Origin: Nocardiopsis sp. NRRL B-16309
Lineage (GTDB): Bacteria > Actinomycetota > Actinomycetes > Streptosporangiales > Streptosporangiaceae
Assembly: GCF_001279585.1 (NCBI RefSeq)
Contig: NZ_LGEC01000002.1
Location: 11,576 to 75,575, forward strand
Direction of reading: 5' to 3'
Length of the DNA: 64,000 nt
Both the position numbers and the translations under genes were made by a program. Below are positions 49,185-58,352 of the stretch, in pieces. How positions within the stretch are numbered: the first letter of the stretch is position 1; every line of letters starts with the position of its first letter. The notes under the pieces were generated by a model. The model did no database searches, had not been told where the DNA came from, and saw only the letters and a list, made by a program, of their open reading frames with translations.

Positions 49185-50198
49185 TTACTGTCCTGCCAAA
49201 ATCTGTCCGACATACCGTGCCACCGCGCGTACCGCTCCCATCGTCCCTGGGTAGTCCATCCGGGTCGGACCCACCACACCGATCTTGGCCAGCGACTGGT
49301 TTCCCACACCGTAGTCGGCCGACACGATGGAGGCGGTCCTCAGACCCTCGTGGAGGTTCTCCTCGCCGATGCGCACTGTGAGCATCGACGGATCCTTCGC
49401 CTCACCCAGCAAACGGATGAGGACCATGTTCTCTTCCAACGCCTCCAGGACCTCGCGCAGACTCGCGGCGAAGTCCACGGCGGCGAGGTTGGCCGTCCCC
49501 GCGAGGACGATCTTCTCCTCGTGCCGTTCGACGAGGCTCTCCAGCAGGACCGACAGGACCGCCACGGCGACGCGCCGGTGTTCGGGATCGACCTGCGCGG
49601 GCAGGTCCTCCACCGCGTCGGGCACGTCGGCCAGGTGGCGTCCGGCGATGGCCCGGTTGAGCATCTCCCGCAGATCGCCGACGACCCCCGGGTCGACGTC
49701 GCCGAGGCCGTCGATGACGCGCTGCTCGACCCGGCCCGTGTTGGTGATCACGACCATCATGATCCGCTGGCCCCCCAGGGGGACCAGCTCCACGTGCTGG
49801 ACGGAGGAGCGGGTCAGCGACGGGTACTGCACGATCGCGACCTGGCGGGTGAGCTGGGCGAGCAGCCGCACGGTCCGGGCGACGATCTCGTCCAGGTCCA
49901 CGGCACCCGTGAGAAAGGACTCGATGGCCCGGCGCTCGGCGACCGAGAGCGGTTTGACCGACGACAGGCGGTCGACGAAGAGCCGATAGCCCTTGTCCGT
50001 GGGAACCCGGCCCGCACTGGTGTGCGGCTGGGTGATGTAGCCGTCCTCTTCGAGGGCCACCATGTCGTTGCGGATGGTCGCCGGGGAGACCCCCAGCGGA
50101 TGCCTGTCCGCCAGGGCCCGGGAACCCACCGGCTCGTTGGTGTTGACGAAGTCCTCGACGACGGCACGCAGGACCGCGAGCTTGCGCTCATCCAGCAA
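49185..50198 (-). CDS. hrcA: Heat-inducible transcription repressor HrcA
   Basis: 337 residues. Winged helix: LDERKLAVLRAVVEDFVNTNEPVGSRALAD, GVSPATIRNDMVALEEDGYITQPHTSAGRVPTDKGYRLFV. The remaining domains are complete. The start is taken as TTG 50198 because AGGAGG lies 7 bases upstream and homologs begin MLxERxLxVLR. The GTG 18 bases upstream is inside the operator. A CIRCE element overlaps the ribosome binding site, so HrcA represses its own operon, which also contains dnaJ and rsmE. Confidence 0.95.
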   Translation of the reverse strand: MLDERKLAVLRAVVEDFVNTNEPVGSRALADRHPLGVSPATIRNDMVALEEDGYITQPHTSAGRVPTDKGYRLFVDRLSSVKPLSVAERRAIESFLTGAVDLDEIVARTVRLLAQLTRQVAIVQYPSLTRSSVQHVELVPLGGQRIMMVVITNTGRVEQRVIDGLGDVDPGVVGDLREMLNRAIAGRHLADVPDAVEDLPAQVDPEHRRVAVAVLSVLLESLVERHEEKIVLAGTANLAAVDFAASLREVLEALEENMVLIRLLGEAKDPSMLTVRIGEENLHEGLRTASIVSADYGVGNQSLAKIGVVGPTRMDYPGTMGAVRAVARYVGQILAGQ

Positions 50199-50209
50199 CT
50201 CGCCACCTC

Positions 50210-50236
50210 CTGGCACTCCATGGTCCTCAGTGCTAA
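50210..50236 (-). promoter_or_regulatory. CIRCE operator upstream of hrcA
   Basis: TTAGCACTG-N9-GAGTGCCAG on the minus strand, compared with the consensus TTAGCACTC-N9-GAGTGCTAA: 15 of 18 positions match. It overlaps the hrcA ribosome binding site, and a possible -10 (TAGAAT) abuts its upstream end, so HrcA would block both initiation and the leader. Confidence 0.85.
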
Positions 50237-50309
50237 TTCTATGCGCGCGCGCAAACCCCGTTGGCTACCACTCGGTAGGAACGCGGCGCCCCCACTAGAC
50301 TGCACGACC

Positions 50310-51146
50310 GTGGCTACCAAGGGAACCGGCCGCTACGGCCGCGACGTGTTGGCGGGTGACTGGCGACGGCCCAGGAAGGGCGCCGTGCCGGATGTGCCGC
50401 TCAGCCGCGACCTGGTCGTGGAGGACGCCGACGAGACATTCTGCGGCGCCGTGGTCGGCTGGGACAAGGCGACCGTGACCCTGGAGGACCGCGGCGGGCG
50501 GCGCCGGGTGTTCGACCTCGGTCCGGCCGCGTTCCTGATCGACGGCGCCCCTGCCACCCTCGTGCGCCCCGCCGCGGCTCCGCGCGGGCCGCTGCGCAGC
50601 GCCTCGGGTTCGGTCGCGGTACCGGGCGCGCGGGCGCGCACGGCCCGGGAGAGCCGGATCTACGTCGAGGGCCTTCACGACGCCGAACTCGTGGAACGGG
50701 TCTGGGGCCACGACCTGCGCGTGGAGGGCGTGGCCGTGGAGTTCCTGGAGGGCGTGGACGACCTGCCCGCGATCGTGGCGGACTTCGCACCCGGTCCGGG
50801 GCGGCGCCTCGGCGTCCTCGTGGACCACCTGGTCCCCGGATCCAAGGAGTCACGTATCGCCGCGCGGGTGGAGGGCGAGCACGTGCTGGTGGCGGGGCAC
50901 CCCTACGTGGACGTGTGGCAGGCGGTCCGTCCGAGCGCCCTGGGGATCGACCGCTGGCCGGAGGTTCCGCGCGGCCGTCCGTGGAAGGAGGGCGTCGTCA
51001 GCGGCCTGGGCTGGCGGATGGAGACGGGCGAGGCCTGGCGGCGGATCCTGGGCTCCGTGCGCAGTTACGCCGACCTGGAGCCGTCGCTCCTGGGGCGCGT
51101 GGAGGAGCTGATCGACTTCGTCACCGGACCCCACCCGGACGAGTGA
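50310..51146 (+). CDS. DUF3097 family protein
   Basis: 278 residues, GTG start. No catalytic family is recognisable to me; the protein has RYGRDVLAGDWRRPRKGAVPDVPLSRDLVVED near the start, RIYVEGLHDAELVERVWGHDLRVEGVAVEFLEGVDDL in the middle (Toprim-like IYVEG-xxD pattern), and PYVDVWQAVRPSALGI toward the end. Found next to hrcA/hemW in most actinobacteria. A Toprim-like nucleic acid role is a guess. A -10 (TAGACT, 50295-50300) lies so close to the GTG that the transcript may be leaderless. Confidence 0.85.
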   Translation: MATKGTGRYGRDVLAGDWRRPRKGAVPDVPLSRDLVVEDADETFCGAVVGWDKATVTLEDRGGRRRVFDLGPAAFLIDGAPATLVRPAAAPRGPLRSASGSVAVPGARARTARESRIYVEGLHDAELVERVWGHDLRVEGVAVEFLEGVDDLPAIVADFAPGPGRRLGVLVDHLVPGSKESRIAARVEGEHVLVAGHPYVDVWQAVRPSALGIDRWPEVPRGRPWKEGVVSGLGWRMETGEAWRRILGSVRSYADLEPSLLGRVEELIDFVTGPHPDE

Positions 51147-51337
51147 GAGCGGAACGCCGACCGCGCCGCGCGGTCGCGGCTTCGCGGTGTGAGGCGTACA
51201 GGATCTAGGATTCTCGCAGGCGACGGTTTCGGAGTCCGGCATCCGACTGCCGTGGTCGCCGCCTTTCGGCCCTGCGCGGTCGTCGGTCCTGCCGGGACGT
51301 ACAGAAGCCGCCCACACCAGCGGAGCCAAGGAAGAGT

Positions 51338-52747
51338 ATGAGCGAGAACCCGACGAACCCCCCTGCCCCGGAGGATCCCGAGGAGGGTCGCCCGCCGCAG
51401 CACGGGCAGTCGGACCCTGGGCGGCAACCGTCGGGTGAACAGTCGCCGTACGCGCCCCAGCGGCCCCAGGAACAGCAGGGCTATCCCCAACAGCCCCAGC
51501 AGCCCTCCGGCGAACAGCCCTCCTATGCACCGCAGTCGGACTACGGCCAACAGGGCTACGGGCAGCCGACCGGCGGCCAACCCGCCTACGGGCAGCCGCA
51601 GCAGCCCGGCTACGCGCCCCAGCAGCCCCAGGAGCAGCAAAGCTATCCCCAGCAGTCGCAGCAGCCCTCGGGCGAGCAGCCTCCCTACGCGCCGCAGCCG
51701 GACTACGGCCAACAGGGCTACGGCCAACCCGCCTACGGCCAGCCGCACCAACCCGGCTACGCACCCCAACAGCCACAGCAACCCCAGGAACAGCAGGGCT
51801 ACCCCCAACAGCCCCAGCAGCCCTCCGGCGAACAACCCTCCTATGCACCGCAGCCGGACTACGGGCAACAGGGCTATGCCCAGCAGCAGGGCTACGGGCA
51901 GCCGACCGGCGGCCAACCCGCCTACGGCCAGCCGCAGCCCTCGGGGGAACAGCCTCCCTACGCCCCGCAGCCCGGTTACGGGCAGCCGCAGCAGCCCGGC
52001 TACAGCCCCCAACAGCCCTCCGGCGAACAGTCCCCCTACGCGCCGCAACCCGACTACGGCCAACAGGGCTACGCCCAGCAGCAGGCCTACGGGCAGCCGA
52101 CCGGCGGCCAACCCGCCTACGGCCAGCCGCAGCAGCCCGGCTATGCACCCCAACAGCCCCAGGCCTCGGGCGAACAGTCCCCCTACGCACCGCAACCGGG
52201 CTACGGCCAGCAGCCCGCGTTCGCGCCGCCGCAGCAGCCGACGGGCGGGCAGCCCGCCTACGGCGCGCCGCAGGCGCCACAGACCCCGTATGCGCAACAG
52301 CCCTACGGTCAACCCCGACAACAGCCCCAGCACCCGGCTGAACAGGCCGTCCACGGCGGGCCCGGCGGATATCCCCAGCAGGGCCCCCAGGGCGGCGACA
52401 ACGACTCGCTCGTGGCGATGCTCGCCCACCTGTCGGGTTTCGTCATCGCGTGCCTCGGTTGGATCCCACCGCTGGCGATCTACTTCGCCAAGCGCCACCA
52501 GTCGCCCTTCGTGCGTCACCACGCGTCGGAGGCGGCCAACTTCCAGATCACCCTGCTGCTCGGCTACATCTTCGCGTGGGTGATCCTCATCGTGCTGGGC
52601 ATCACCTTCCCAGCGCTCTCGTGGATCGGGTCCCTCCTGGTCGGCCTGGTCTGGATCATCGCGATCGTGTTCGGCGTGATCGGCGCCAACAGCGCGAACA
52701 AGGGCACGTGGTACCGCTATCCGATGAGCATCCGCCTGTTGAAGTAA
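51338..52747 (+). CDS. Low-complexity (PYGQ-rich) DUF4870 membrane protein, long paralog
   Basis: 469 residues. Residues about 30-345 are degenerate repeats of units such as SGEQSPYAPQ, QPDYGQQGYGQPT and GGQPAYGQPQQPGYAPQQ, rich in P, Y, G and Q and nearly free of charge, like prion-like or phase-separating segments. The C-terminal 110 residues are a DUF4870 domain with NDSLVAMLAHLSGFVIACLGW, the motif SPFVRHHASEAANFQ and four hydrophobic segments. AGGAAG precedes the ATG. In these families the domain lies in the membrane and the repeats stay in the cytoplasm. Function unknown. Confidence 0.85.
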   Translation: MSENPTNPPAPEDPEEGRPPQHGQSDPGRQPSGEQSPYAPQRPQEQQGYPQQPQQPSGEQPSYAPQSDYGQQGYGQPTGGQPAYGQPQQPGYAPQQPQEQQSYPQQSQQPSGEQPPYAPQPDYGQQGYGQPAYGQPHQPGYAPQQPQQPQEQQGYPQQPQQPSGEQPSYAPQPDYGQQGYAQQQGYGQPTGGQPAYGQPQPSGEQPPYAPQPGYGQPQQPGYSPQQPSGEQSPYAPQPDYGQQGYAQQQAYGQPTGGQPAYGQPQQPGYAPQQPQASGEQSPYAPQPGYGQQPAFAPPQQPTGGQPAYGAPQAPQTPYAQQPYGQPRQQPQHPAEQAVHGGPGGYPQQGPQGGDNDSLVAMLAHLSGFVIACLGWIPPLAIYFAKRHQSPFVRHHASEAANFQITLLLGYIFAWVILIVLGITFPALSWIGSLLVGLVWIIAIVFGVIGANSANKGTWYRYPMSIRLLK

Positions 52748-52785
52748 GACGGCACCCCCCGACCGCACTCGTCAGAAGGAACGAC

Positions 52786-53508
52786 ATGTCCCACCCGAAC
52801 ACGCCACCGCCGGAGGACCCCTACGGCCAGGGCCACCCCGACCAGCAGCAGGGCACCGGGGGCTACACCCCGCCGCCCGGCCAGCCCGGCGGAGGCCACC
52901 CCCAGCAGGGCGGCTACCCGCCGCCCCCTGACCAGTCCGGCGGATATCCCGCGCAGGGCCAGTCCGGCGGCTACCCCGGCCAGGGCCAGCCCGGCGGATA
53001 CCCCCCTCCCCCCGGCCAGGGCCAGGGGTACGGCGAGCAGCCGGGCGGGTACCCGCCGCCCGGGCAGCCCGGCTACGGCGGGCAGCCCGGCTACGGTGGT
53101 CAGCCCGGTTACGGGGGCCAGCCCGGCCCCGGTGGTCAGCCGGGTTACGGCGGCCAGCCCGGCTACGGCGGCCAGTCGGGCGCGGACGACAAGCAGATGG
53201 CGTTCTTCGCCCACCTGGGCGGCGGCATCCTCGGCTGGCTCGTCCCGCTGATCATCTGGCTCATCAAGAAGGACGAGTCCCCGTTCGTGCGCCAGCAGTC
53301 ACTCGCCGCGCTGAACTTCCAGCTGGTCCTGCTGATCGTCTACGTCGTCGTGAGCGTGCTCAGCGCCATCCCGTTCGTCGGGTTCATCAGTATCCTCGCC
53401 TGGCCCGCCGCCTGGATCTTCTCCATCGTCATGGGCGTCCAGGCCGCGCAGGCCGCCAACCGGGGCGAGCTCTTCAAGTACCCGATCAGCGTCGACTGGG
53501 TGAAGTAG
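52786..53508 (+). CDS. Low-complexity (GYGGQP-rich) DUF4870 membrane protein, short paralog
   Basis: 240 residues. The N-terminal 125 residues are repeats of QPGYGG, GGYPPPP and GQGQ units. The rest is a DUF4870 domain with DDKQMAFFAHLGGGILGWLVPLIIWLIKKDESPFVRQQSLAALNFQL and further hydrophobic segments. Same domain order as the gene 38 bases upstream, but the repeats differ (Gly- rather than Gln-rich). The two are probably co-transcribed and duplicated with diverging tails. Confidence 0.85.
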   Translation: MSHPNTPPPEDPYGQGHPDQQQGTGGYTPPPGQPGGGHPQQGGYPPPPDQSGGYPAQGQSGGYPGQGQPGGYPPPPGQGQGYGEQPGGYPPPGQPGYGGQPGYGGQPGYGGQPGPGGQPGYGGQPGYGGQSGADDKQMAFFAHLGGGILGWLVPLIIWLIKKDESPFVRQQSLAALNFQLVLLIVYVVVSVLSAIPFVGFISILAWPAAWIFSIVMGVQAAQAANRGELFKYPISVDWVK

Positions 53509-53539
53509 CGGGACCGCGCGTCCCCGACCCCGACCGACC

Positions 53540-53573
53540 CGAAGGAGCCCGGCGCGTGCGCCGGGCTCCTTCG
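53540..53573 (+). terminator. Terminator of the DUF4870 pair
   Basis: Perfect 16-bp stem (53540-53555 with 53558-53573), closely spaced arms, 31 bases past the stop codon. It also lies 28 bases beyond the convergent hemW stop codon and may serve both. Confidence 0.85.
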
Positions 53574-53601
53574 TCGTCCGGGTGCGGCCGCCCGGGCGGC
53601 C

Positions 53602-54834
53602 TCAGGTGAGGTCGCGGACCACCGCGTCGGCGAGGAGGCGGCCGCGACGGGTCAGGACGGCCCGACCGGCGGCGTGCGCCTCCGCGTCCAGCAGGCCGTC
53701 GGCGACCGCGCGCACCGCGGCGCCGCGCCCGTGCGGCTCCAACAGCTCCAGCGGGCAGCCCTGCTCGATCCGCAGCTCCAGCAGCACCCGCTCGAAGCGC
53801 CGCTCCTCCTCGGTGAGGACCTCGCGGGCCTGCCCCGGGCTGTCCCCCGCGGCCAGCCGGGCGGCGTAGGCGGCGGGGTGCTTGACGTTCCACCACCGCG
53901 TGCCGCCGACGTGGCCGTGCGCGCCCGGCCCGACGCCCCACCAGTGGCCGCCGGTCCAGTACAGCAGGTTGTGGGCGCTGCGCCCCTCGGGCGTGCGGGC
54001 CCAGTTGGACACCTCGTAGGGGGTGAACCCGGCCGCCGCCAGCGCCTCGTCGGCCATCACGTAGCGGTCGGCCATCGCGTCGTCGTCGGGCTCGGTGAGT
54101 TCGCCGCGCCGGACCCGGTTCGCCAGCCGCGTGCCCTCCTCGACGATCAGTGAGTAGGCGGAGACGTGGTCGGGACCGGCCGAGACGGCGGCCGCCAGGG
54201 ACGCCGCCCAGTCGTCGTCGCTCTCACCCGGCGTGCCGTAGATGAGGTCGAGGTTGACGTGCTCGAAGCCCGCCTGGCGGGCCCACTCCACGCACTGTTC
54301 GGGCCGCCCCGGGGTGTGCCCCCGCTCCAGGATCCGCAGCACGTGCGGGCGGGCGCTCTGCATGCCGAACGAGACCCGGGTGAACCCGGCCTCGCGCAGT
54401 CGGGCGAGGTAGTCCGGGTCGACGGTCTCGGGGTTGGCCTCGGTGGTCACCTCGGCGTCGGGGGTCAGGCCGAAGCGCTCGCGTACGGCCGCGACCAGGC
54501 GCCCCAGGTCCTCGGCCGGCAGCAGGGTCGGTGTGCCCCCGCCGACGAACACGGTGCTGACCGGCGGCCGGTCACCGGACAGGACGCGGTCGGCCAGCTC
54601 GATCTCGGCGATCGCCTGGTCCGCGTAGGTCTCCCGGGAGGCGGTGGCCGTACCGTCCCGCGAGACGAGTTCGTCGGCCGTGTAGGTGTTGAAGTCGCAG
54701 TACCCGCAGCGGGTGACGCAGAAGGGCACGTGGACGTAGAACCCGAGGGGCCGCGCGCCCAGCTCCGCGAGGGAGTGCTCGGGCAGGTCCCCGGTGCGCG
54801 GTACGGGATCGCCGTCGAGGGCAACGGAAGGCAT
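53602..54834 (-). CDS. hemW: Radical SAM heme chaperone HemW
   Basis: 410 residues. Radical SAM cluster: FYVHVPFCVTRCGYCDFNTY (CxxxCxxC followed by the HemW-type Phe). SAM-binding FVGGGTPTLL and TTEANPETVD, RVSFGMQSARPHVLRILERGH, and the C-terminal HemN domain with SNWARTPEGRSAHNLLYWTGGHWWGVGPGAHGH. The C-x3-C-x2-C-x2-F spacing and the family position near hrcA/lepA identify HemW rather than coproporphyrinogen dehydrogenase. ATG 54834 used; GGAGG is unusually close to it, so translation may be weak. Confidence 0.93.
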   Translation of the reverse strand: MPSVALDGDPVPRTGDLPEHSLAELGARPLGFYVHVPFCVTRCGYCDFNTYTADELVSRDGTATASRETYADQAIAEIELADRVLSGDRPPVSTVFVGGGTPTLLPAEDLGRLVAAVRERFGLTPDAEVTTEANPETVDPDYLARLREAGFTRVSFGMQSARPHVLRILERGHTPGRPEQCVEWARQAGFEHVNLDLIYGTPGESDDDWAASLAAAVSAGPDHVSAYSLIVEEGTRLANRVRRGELTEPDDDAMADRYVMADEALAAAGFTPYEVSNWARTPEGRSAHNLLYWTGGHWWGVGPGAHGHVGGTRWWNVKHPAAYAARLAAGDSPGQAREVLTEEERRFERVLLELRIEQGCPLELLEPHGRGAAVRAVADGLLDAEAHAAGRAVLTRRGRLLADAVVRDLT

Positions 54835-55015
54835 GCCTCCAGTGTCGCCGACGCGGCGGCGTGCCCTGGTCGGGACCGGGAGGAGTGCGGCCCTGGGGCG
54901 GGCCGGAGCAGACGGACGAGGAGGGGTGTGAGGAGTGCCGCCCTGGGACGGGCCGGAACAGAGGGACGGAGGGAGGTGCGGGAGCGGGGGTCGGAATCGG
55001 GGGCGGGGCAGGGCG
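54835..55015. repeat. Imperfect 45-bp direct duplication between hemW and the LacI-type gene
   Basis: The block GAGGAGTGCGGCCCTGGGGC (about 54882-54926) recurs with a few changes at about 54927-54972 (GAGGAGTGCCGCCCTGGGAC). No gene or promoter is recognisable here. Confidence 0.6.
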
Positions 55016-56160
55016 TCAGACGCGCTGGCTCGCGATCGGGCCGGCGCCGGGTCGGGCCGGACCGTCCTGGGCGGCGGACGCACGCGCGGAGCCGTCGCGA
55101 GCGGCGTGCCGGGAGCCGGGGAGGGGAGCCGGGACGGTGTACCCGGTCGGGGCGGCGGCGGTGGACGCGCGGACGACCAGTTCGGGGTCGAACACGTACT
55201 CCGTGTGCGAGACCGCGTGCCCGGCGATCTCGTCGCACAGGGCCCGGACGGCCGCCAGGGCCATCGCCTGGATCGGCTGGCGCACGGTCGTCAGCGGCGG
55301 GTCGTCAGCGGCGGGTCGGTGAACGCGATGAGCTGGGAGTCGTCGTAGCCCACCACGGAGAACTCCTCGGGCACGCGCAGTCCGCGCTGGCGAGCGGCCC
55401 GGATGGCGCCGAGCGCCATCATGTCGGAACCGCAGACCATGGCGGTGACGCCGCGCTCGATGAGGCGCGTGGCGGCGGCGTGCCCGCCCTCGACGCCGAA
55501 CAGGGACAGCTCGACGAGGTCGCGGCCGCTCAGCCCGTGCGCCTCCAGGGCTGCGTGGTACCCGTCCAGCTTGCGCCGGACCGGAACGTAGCGGTCGGGT
55601 CCGCTGGTGAAACCGATGCGGGTGTGGCCGAGGGCCACCAGGTGGTTGACCGCCAGCCGTCCGGCCTCGCGGTCGTCACAGGAGATGAACGCGGCGGGGA
55701 TGGCCTCGGTGAAGCCGTTGACCAGCACGATGGGGAGCCGCCGCGAGACCAGCGTGTCGTAGCGCTCGTAGGAGGCGGAGGTGTCGGCGTGGCGGCCGGA
55801 CACGAAGAGGATGCCGGAGACGTTGCGCTCCAGGAGCAGCTCGACGTACTCGTCCTCGGTTATCCCGCCGGGGGTCTGGGTGCACAGCACCGGCGTGTAG
55901 CCGCGCTGGGCCAGCGCCCCCTCCGCCGCCTGCGCGAACATCGGGAAGACCGGGTTCTCCAGCTCCGGGATGACCATGCCGACCAGCCCGGCCGAGCGCT
56001 GCCGGAGCCGGGCGGGGCGTTCGTAGCCGAGGACGTCCAGCGCGGTCAGCACGGCCTTGCGCGTGTCGCTGCCGACGCCGGGTTTGTCGTTGAGCACCCG
56101 CGAGACCGTCGCCTCGCTGACGCCTGCGTGCCGCGCGATGTCGGCAAGTCGTGGACCCAT
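55016..56160 (-). pseudogene. LacI/MalR-type repressor gene, frameshifted by a 14-bp tandem duplication
   Basis: Regulator of the adjacent alpha-glucoside genes. The ATG at 56160 starts a normal LacI protein: ADIARHAGVSEATVSRVLNDKPGV helix-turn-helix, hinge, then the sugar-binding core (GLVGMVIPELENPVFPMFAQ, SGILFVSGRH, HTRIGFTSGPDRYVPVRRKLDGY, GVTAMVCGSDMMALGAIRAARQRG, VVGYDDSQLIAFTDPPLTT). After residue 289 the frame ends at 55291 because a 14-base unit, GTCGTCAGCGGCGG in plus orientation, occurs twice (55287-55300 and 55301-55314). Removing one copy restores the frame into TVRQPIQAMALAAVRALCDE and on to a stop at 55016, giving about 376 residues. The truncated protein lacks the last part of the effector domain. 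It could be a true mutation, a reversible slip, or an assembly artefact. Confidence 0.8.
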
Positions 56161-56211
56161 GCGGGTGATTCTAGTCGAGATGGTCGTCACATGGACGTAA
56201 GTTGGCGGTAA

Positions 56212-56223
56212 TCTTGCGCAAGA
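56212..56223. promoter_or_regulatory. Palindromic operator between the lacI-type gene and the alpha-glucosidase
   Basis: TCTTGCGCAAGA is a perfect 12-bp palindrome in the divergent promoter region, followed by a further half site ACTTGCAGA. It fits the CTTGCA-type half sites bound by MalR-like LacI proteins of actinobacteria. Confidence 0.6.
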
Positions 56224-56256
56224 ACTTGCAGACGCACTAGGGAAGGACCCCCGCAC

Positions 56257-57867
56257 ATGGCGCTTAAGTCGCAGTGGTGGCGCGACGCGGCCATCTACCA
56301 GATCTACGTCCGCAGTTTCGCCGATTCCAACGGGGACGGGGAGGGCGACCTCGCCGGTATCCGCGAGCGCCTGCCGCACCTGGCCGAGCTCGGCGTGGAC
56401 GCGGTCTGGCTGACCCCCTTCTACGTCTCCCCCCTCGCCGACGGCGGTTACGACGTCGCCGACTACCGCGACGTCGATCCCCGTTTCGGCACCCTGGCGG
56501 ACTTCGACGCGCTCCTGGCCACCGCGCACGAGCTGGGCCTGCGCGTGATCATCGACGTGGTGCCCAACCACTCCTCGTCGGCGCACCGCTGGTTCCGCGA
56601 GGCCGTGGCGGCCGAGCCGGGCAGCCCCGCGCGCTCGCGCTACATCTTCCGCGACGGCAAGGGCCCCGACGGCGAGCAGCCGCCGAACAACTGGAACTCG
56701 ATCTTCGGCGGCCCGGCCTGGACCCGGCTCAAGCGCGCGGACGGCACGCCCGAGCAGTGGTACCTGCACCTGTTCGACGCCGAGCAGCCGGACTTCGACT
56801 GGACCAGCCAGGAGGTCCACGACGAGTTCGACGACGTCCTGCGCTTCTGGCTGGACCGCGGCGTGGACGGGTTCCGCATCGACGTCGCGCACGGCATGGT
56901 CAAGGATCCGGACCTGCCCGACCTCGCCGAGGGGGCCAAGGCCGACCTGCTGGACGGCAGCACGTCCCTGCCCTACTTCGACCAGGACGGCGTGCACGAC
57001 ATCTACCGCCGCTGGGCTGCCATCGCCGCGAGCTACCCGGGCGACCGCACGATGGTCGCGGAGGCGTGGGTCGAGGACGCCGAGCGGGTGGCCCGCTACC
57101 TGCGCCCGGACGAGCTGCACCAGGCCTTCAACTTCGAGTATCTGACCTCGCCCTGGGACGCGGGGCACCTGCGCTCGGTCATCGACTCGTCCCTCACCGC
57201 CAACGGCGCGGTCGGGGCGACCACGAGCTGGGTCCTGTCCAACCACGACGTCACCCGGCACGTGACGCGTTTCGGCGGCGGTGAGCAGGGCCTGCGCCGC
57301 GCGCGTGCGGCCACGCTGCTGATGCTGGCCCTGCCGGGTGCCGTGTACCTGTACCAGGGCGAGGAGCTGGGCCTGCCGGAGGTCACCGACCTGCCCGACG
57401 AGGCCCTCCAGGACCCGACGTGGGAGCGTTCGGGCCGCACCGAACGCGGCCGCGACGGCTGCCGGGTGCCCCTGCCGTGGGAGGACGGGGCGGCGCCCTA
57501 CGGGTTCGGACCCGAGGGCACGGCCCCGTGGCTGCCGCAGCCGGAGGGCTGGGGCGGGCTCTCCCGCGCCGCCCAGCGCGGTGTGGAGGGCTCGACCCTG
57601 GAGATGTACACCAGCGCGCTGCGCCTGCGCCGTGAGCTCGACGCGCTCGGCGACGGAGAGATGGCCTGGCGGGACGCGCCCGAGGGCGTGCTGTACTTCG
57701 AGCGCGAGCCCGGCGTGCGCTGCGCGGCGAACCTCAACGGCGAGACCGCCGAGGTCGCAGTCGGGGAGGGCGGGGCCGAGGTCCTGCTCTCCAGCGGCCC
57801 CGTCGGGGCTCCCGCCGACGGCACGCTGGCCCTTCCCGCCGAGACGGCGGTGTGGCTGCGCGTCTGA
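56257..57867 (+). CDS. Alpha-glucosidase (GH13, oligo-1,6-glucosidase/maltase type)
   Basis: 536 residues, no signal peptide, so it acts on sugars after uptake. GH13 regions: region I DVVPNHSS, region II GFRIDVAHGM (nucleophile Asp), region III VAEAWVED (acid/base Glu), region IV SWVLSNHDVTRH. The residues after the nucleophile (VAHG) fit alpha-1,4-type GH13_30-like maltases better than strict isomaltases. It precedes the binding-protein and permease genes on the same strand and is divergent from the LacI-type gene. Likely hydrolyses maltose or related alpha-glucosides in the cytoplasm. Confidence 0.93.
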   Translation: MALKSQWWRDAAIYQIYVRSFADSNGDGEGDLAGIRERLPHLAELGVDAVWLTPFYVSPLADGGYDVADYRDVDPRFGTLADFDALLATAHELGLRVIIDVVPNHSSSAHRWFREAVAAEPGSPARSRYIFRDGKGPDGEQPPNNWNSIFGGPAWTRLKRADGTPEQWYLHLFDAEQPDFDWTSQEVHDEFDDVLRFWLDRGVDGFRIDVAHGMVKDPDLPDLAEGAKADLLDGSTSLPYFDQDGVHDIYRRWAAIAASYPGDRTMVAEAWVEDAERVARYLRPDELHQAFNFEYLTSPWDAGHLRSVIDSSLTANGAVGATTSWVLSNHDVTRHVTRFGGGEQGLRRARAATLLMLALPGAVYLYQGEELGLPEVTDLPDEALQDPTWERSGRTERGRDGCRVPLPWEDGAAPYGFGPEGTAPWLPQPEGWGGLSRAAQRGVEGSTLEMYTSALRLRRELDALGDGEMAWRDAPEGVLYFEREPGVRCAANLNGETAEVAVGEGGAEVLLSSGPVGAPADGTLALPAETAVWLRV

Positions 57868-57937
57868 CGCGTGCTCCGTGGACGCCGCTCCTCGCCTGTG
57901 GGGCGGGCGTTCGCGGTCCACACGAGCGCGTCCGAAC

Positions 57938-58013
57938 GCCGGGGCGGGGACGACCGTCCCGCCCCGGCGGCGCCCCTCCCGACCACCCCGGGGCCGCCCG
58001 CGGGCGGCCCCGG
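57938..58013 (+). terminator. Terminator hairpins after the alpha-glucosidase gene
   Basis: Two strong GC hairpins: about 57938-57968 (13 bp with one bulged G) and 57988-58013 (26-bp perfect palindrome). The rest of the 485-base gap up to the first binding-protein gene is GC-rich and shows no gene; I see no clear promoter in it. Confidence 0.65.
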
Positions 58014-58352
58014 CGACCGCGCCGTCCGGCCGTGGACGCCCGCCCTCCCGGCCGCCCCGGCGGGACCCACGCGACGCCTGGCCCTGCCTGGCCCTGACCA
58101 TGAGCCGCCCCGGCGGCTCCGCCGCCCACGGCCATCCGACACGCCCTCCAGGCCGCCCTGGAGACTCCCGCTCCCAGGGCGACCCAGTGCCACCGCCGGA
58201 CCGCCCTGCCGGCACCGCCGCTCCCGGCCGCTCCGGGAACTCCGTCCACGGACCGCGCCCCGGTCCGCAGCGCGACTCGCGCCCCTCACCCACACCAGCG
58301 GCGCCCCGGCCCGCCACGGCCGGGCCCCGCCGATCCCCCTTTGGAGGACGCC

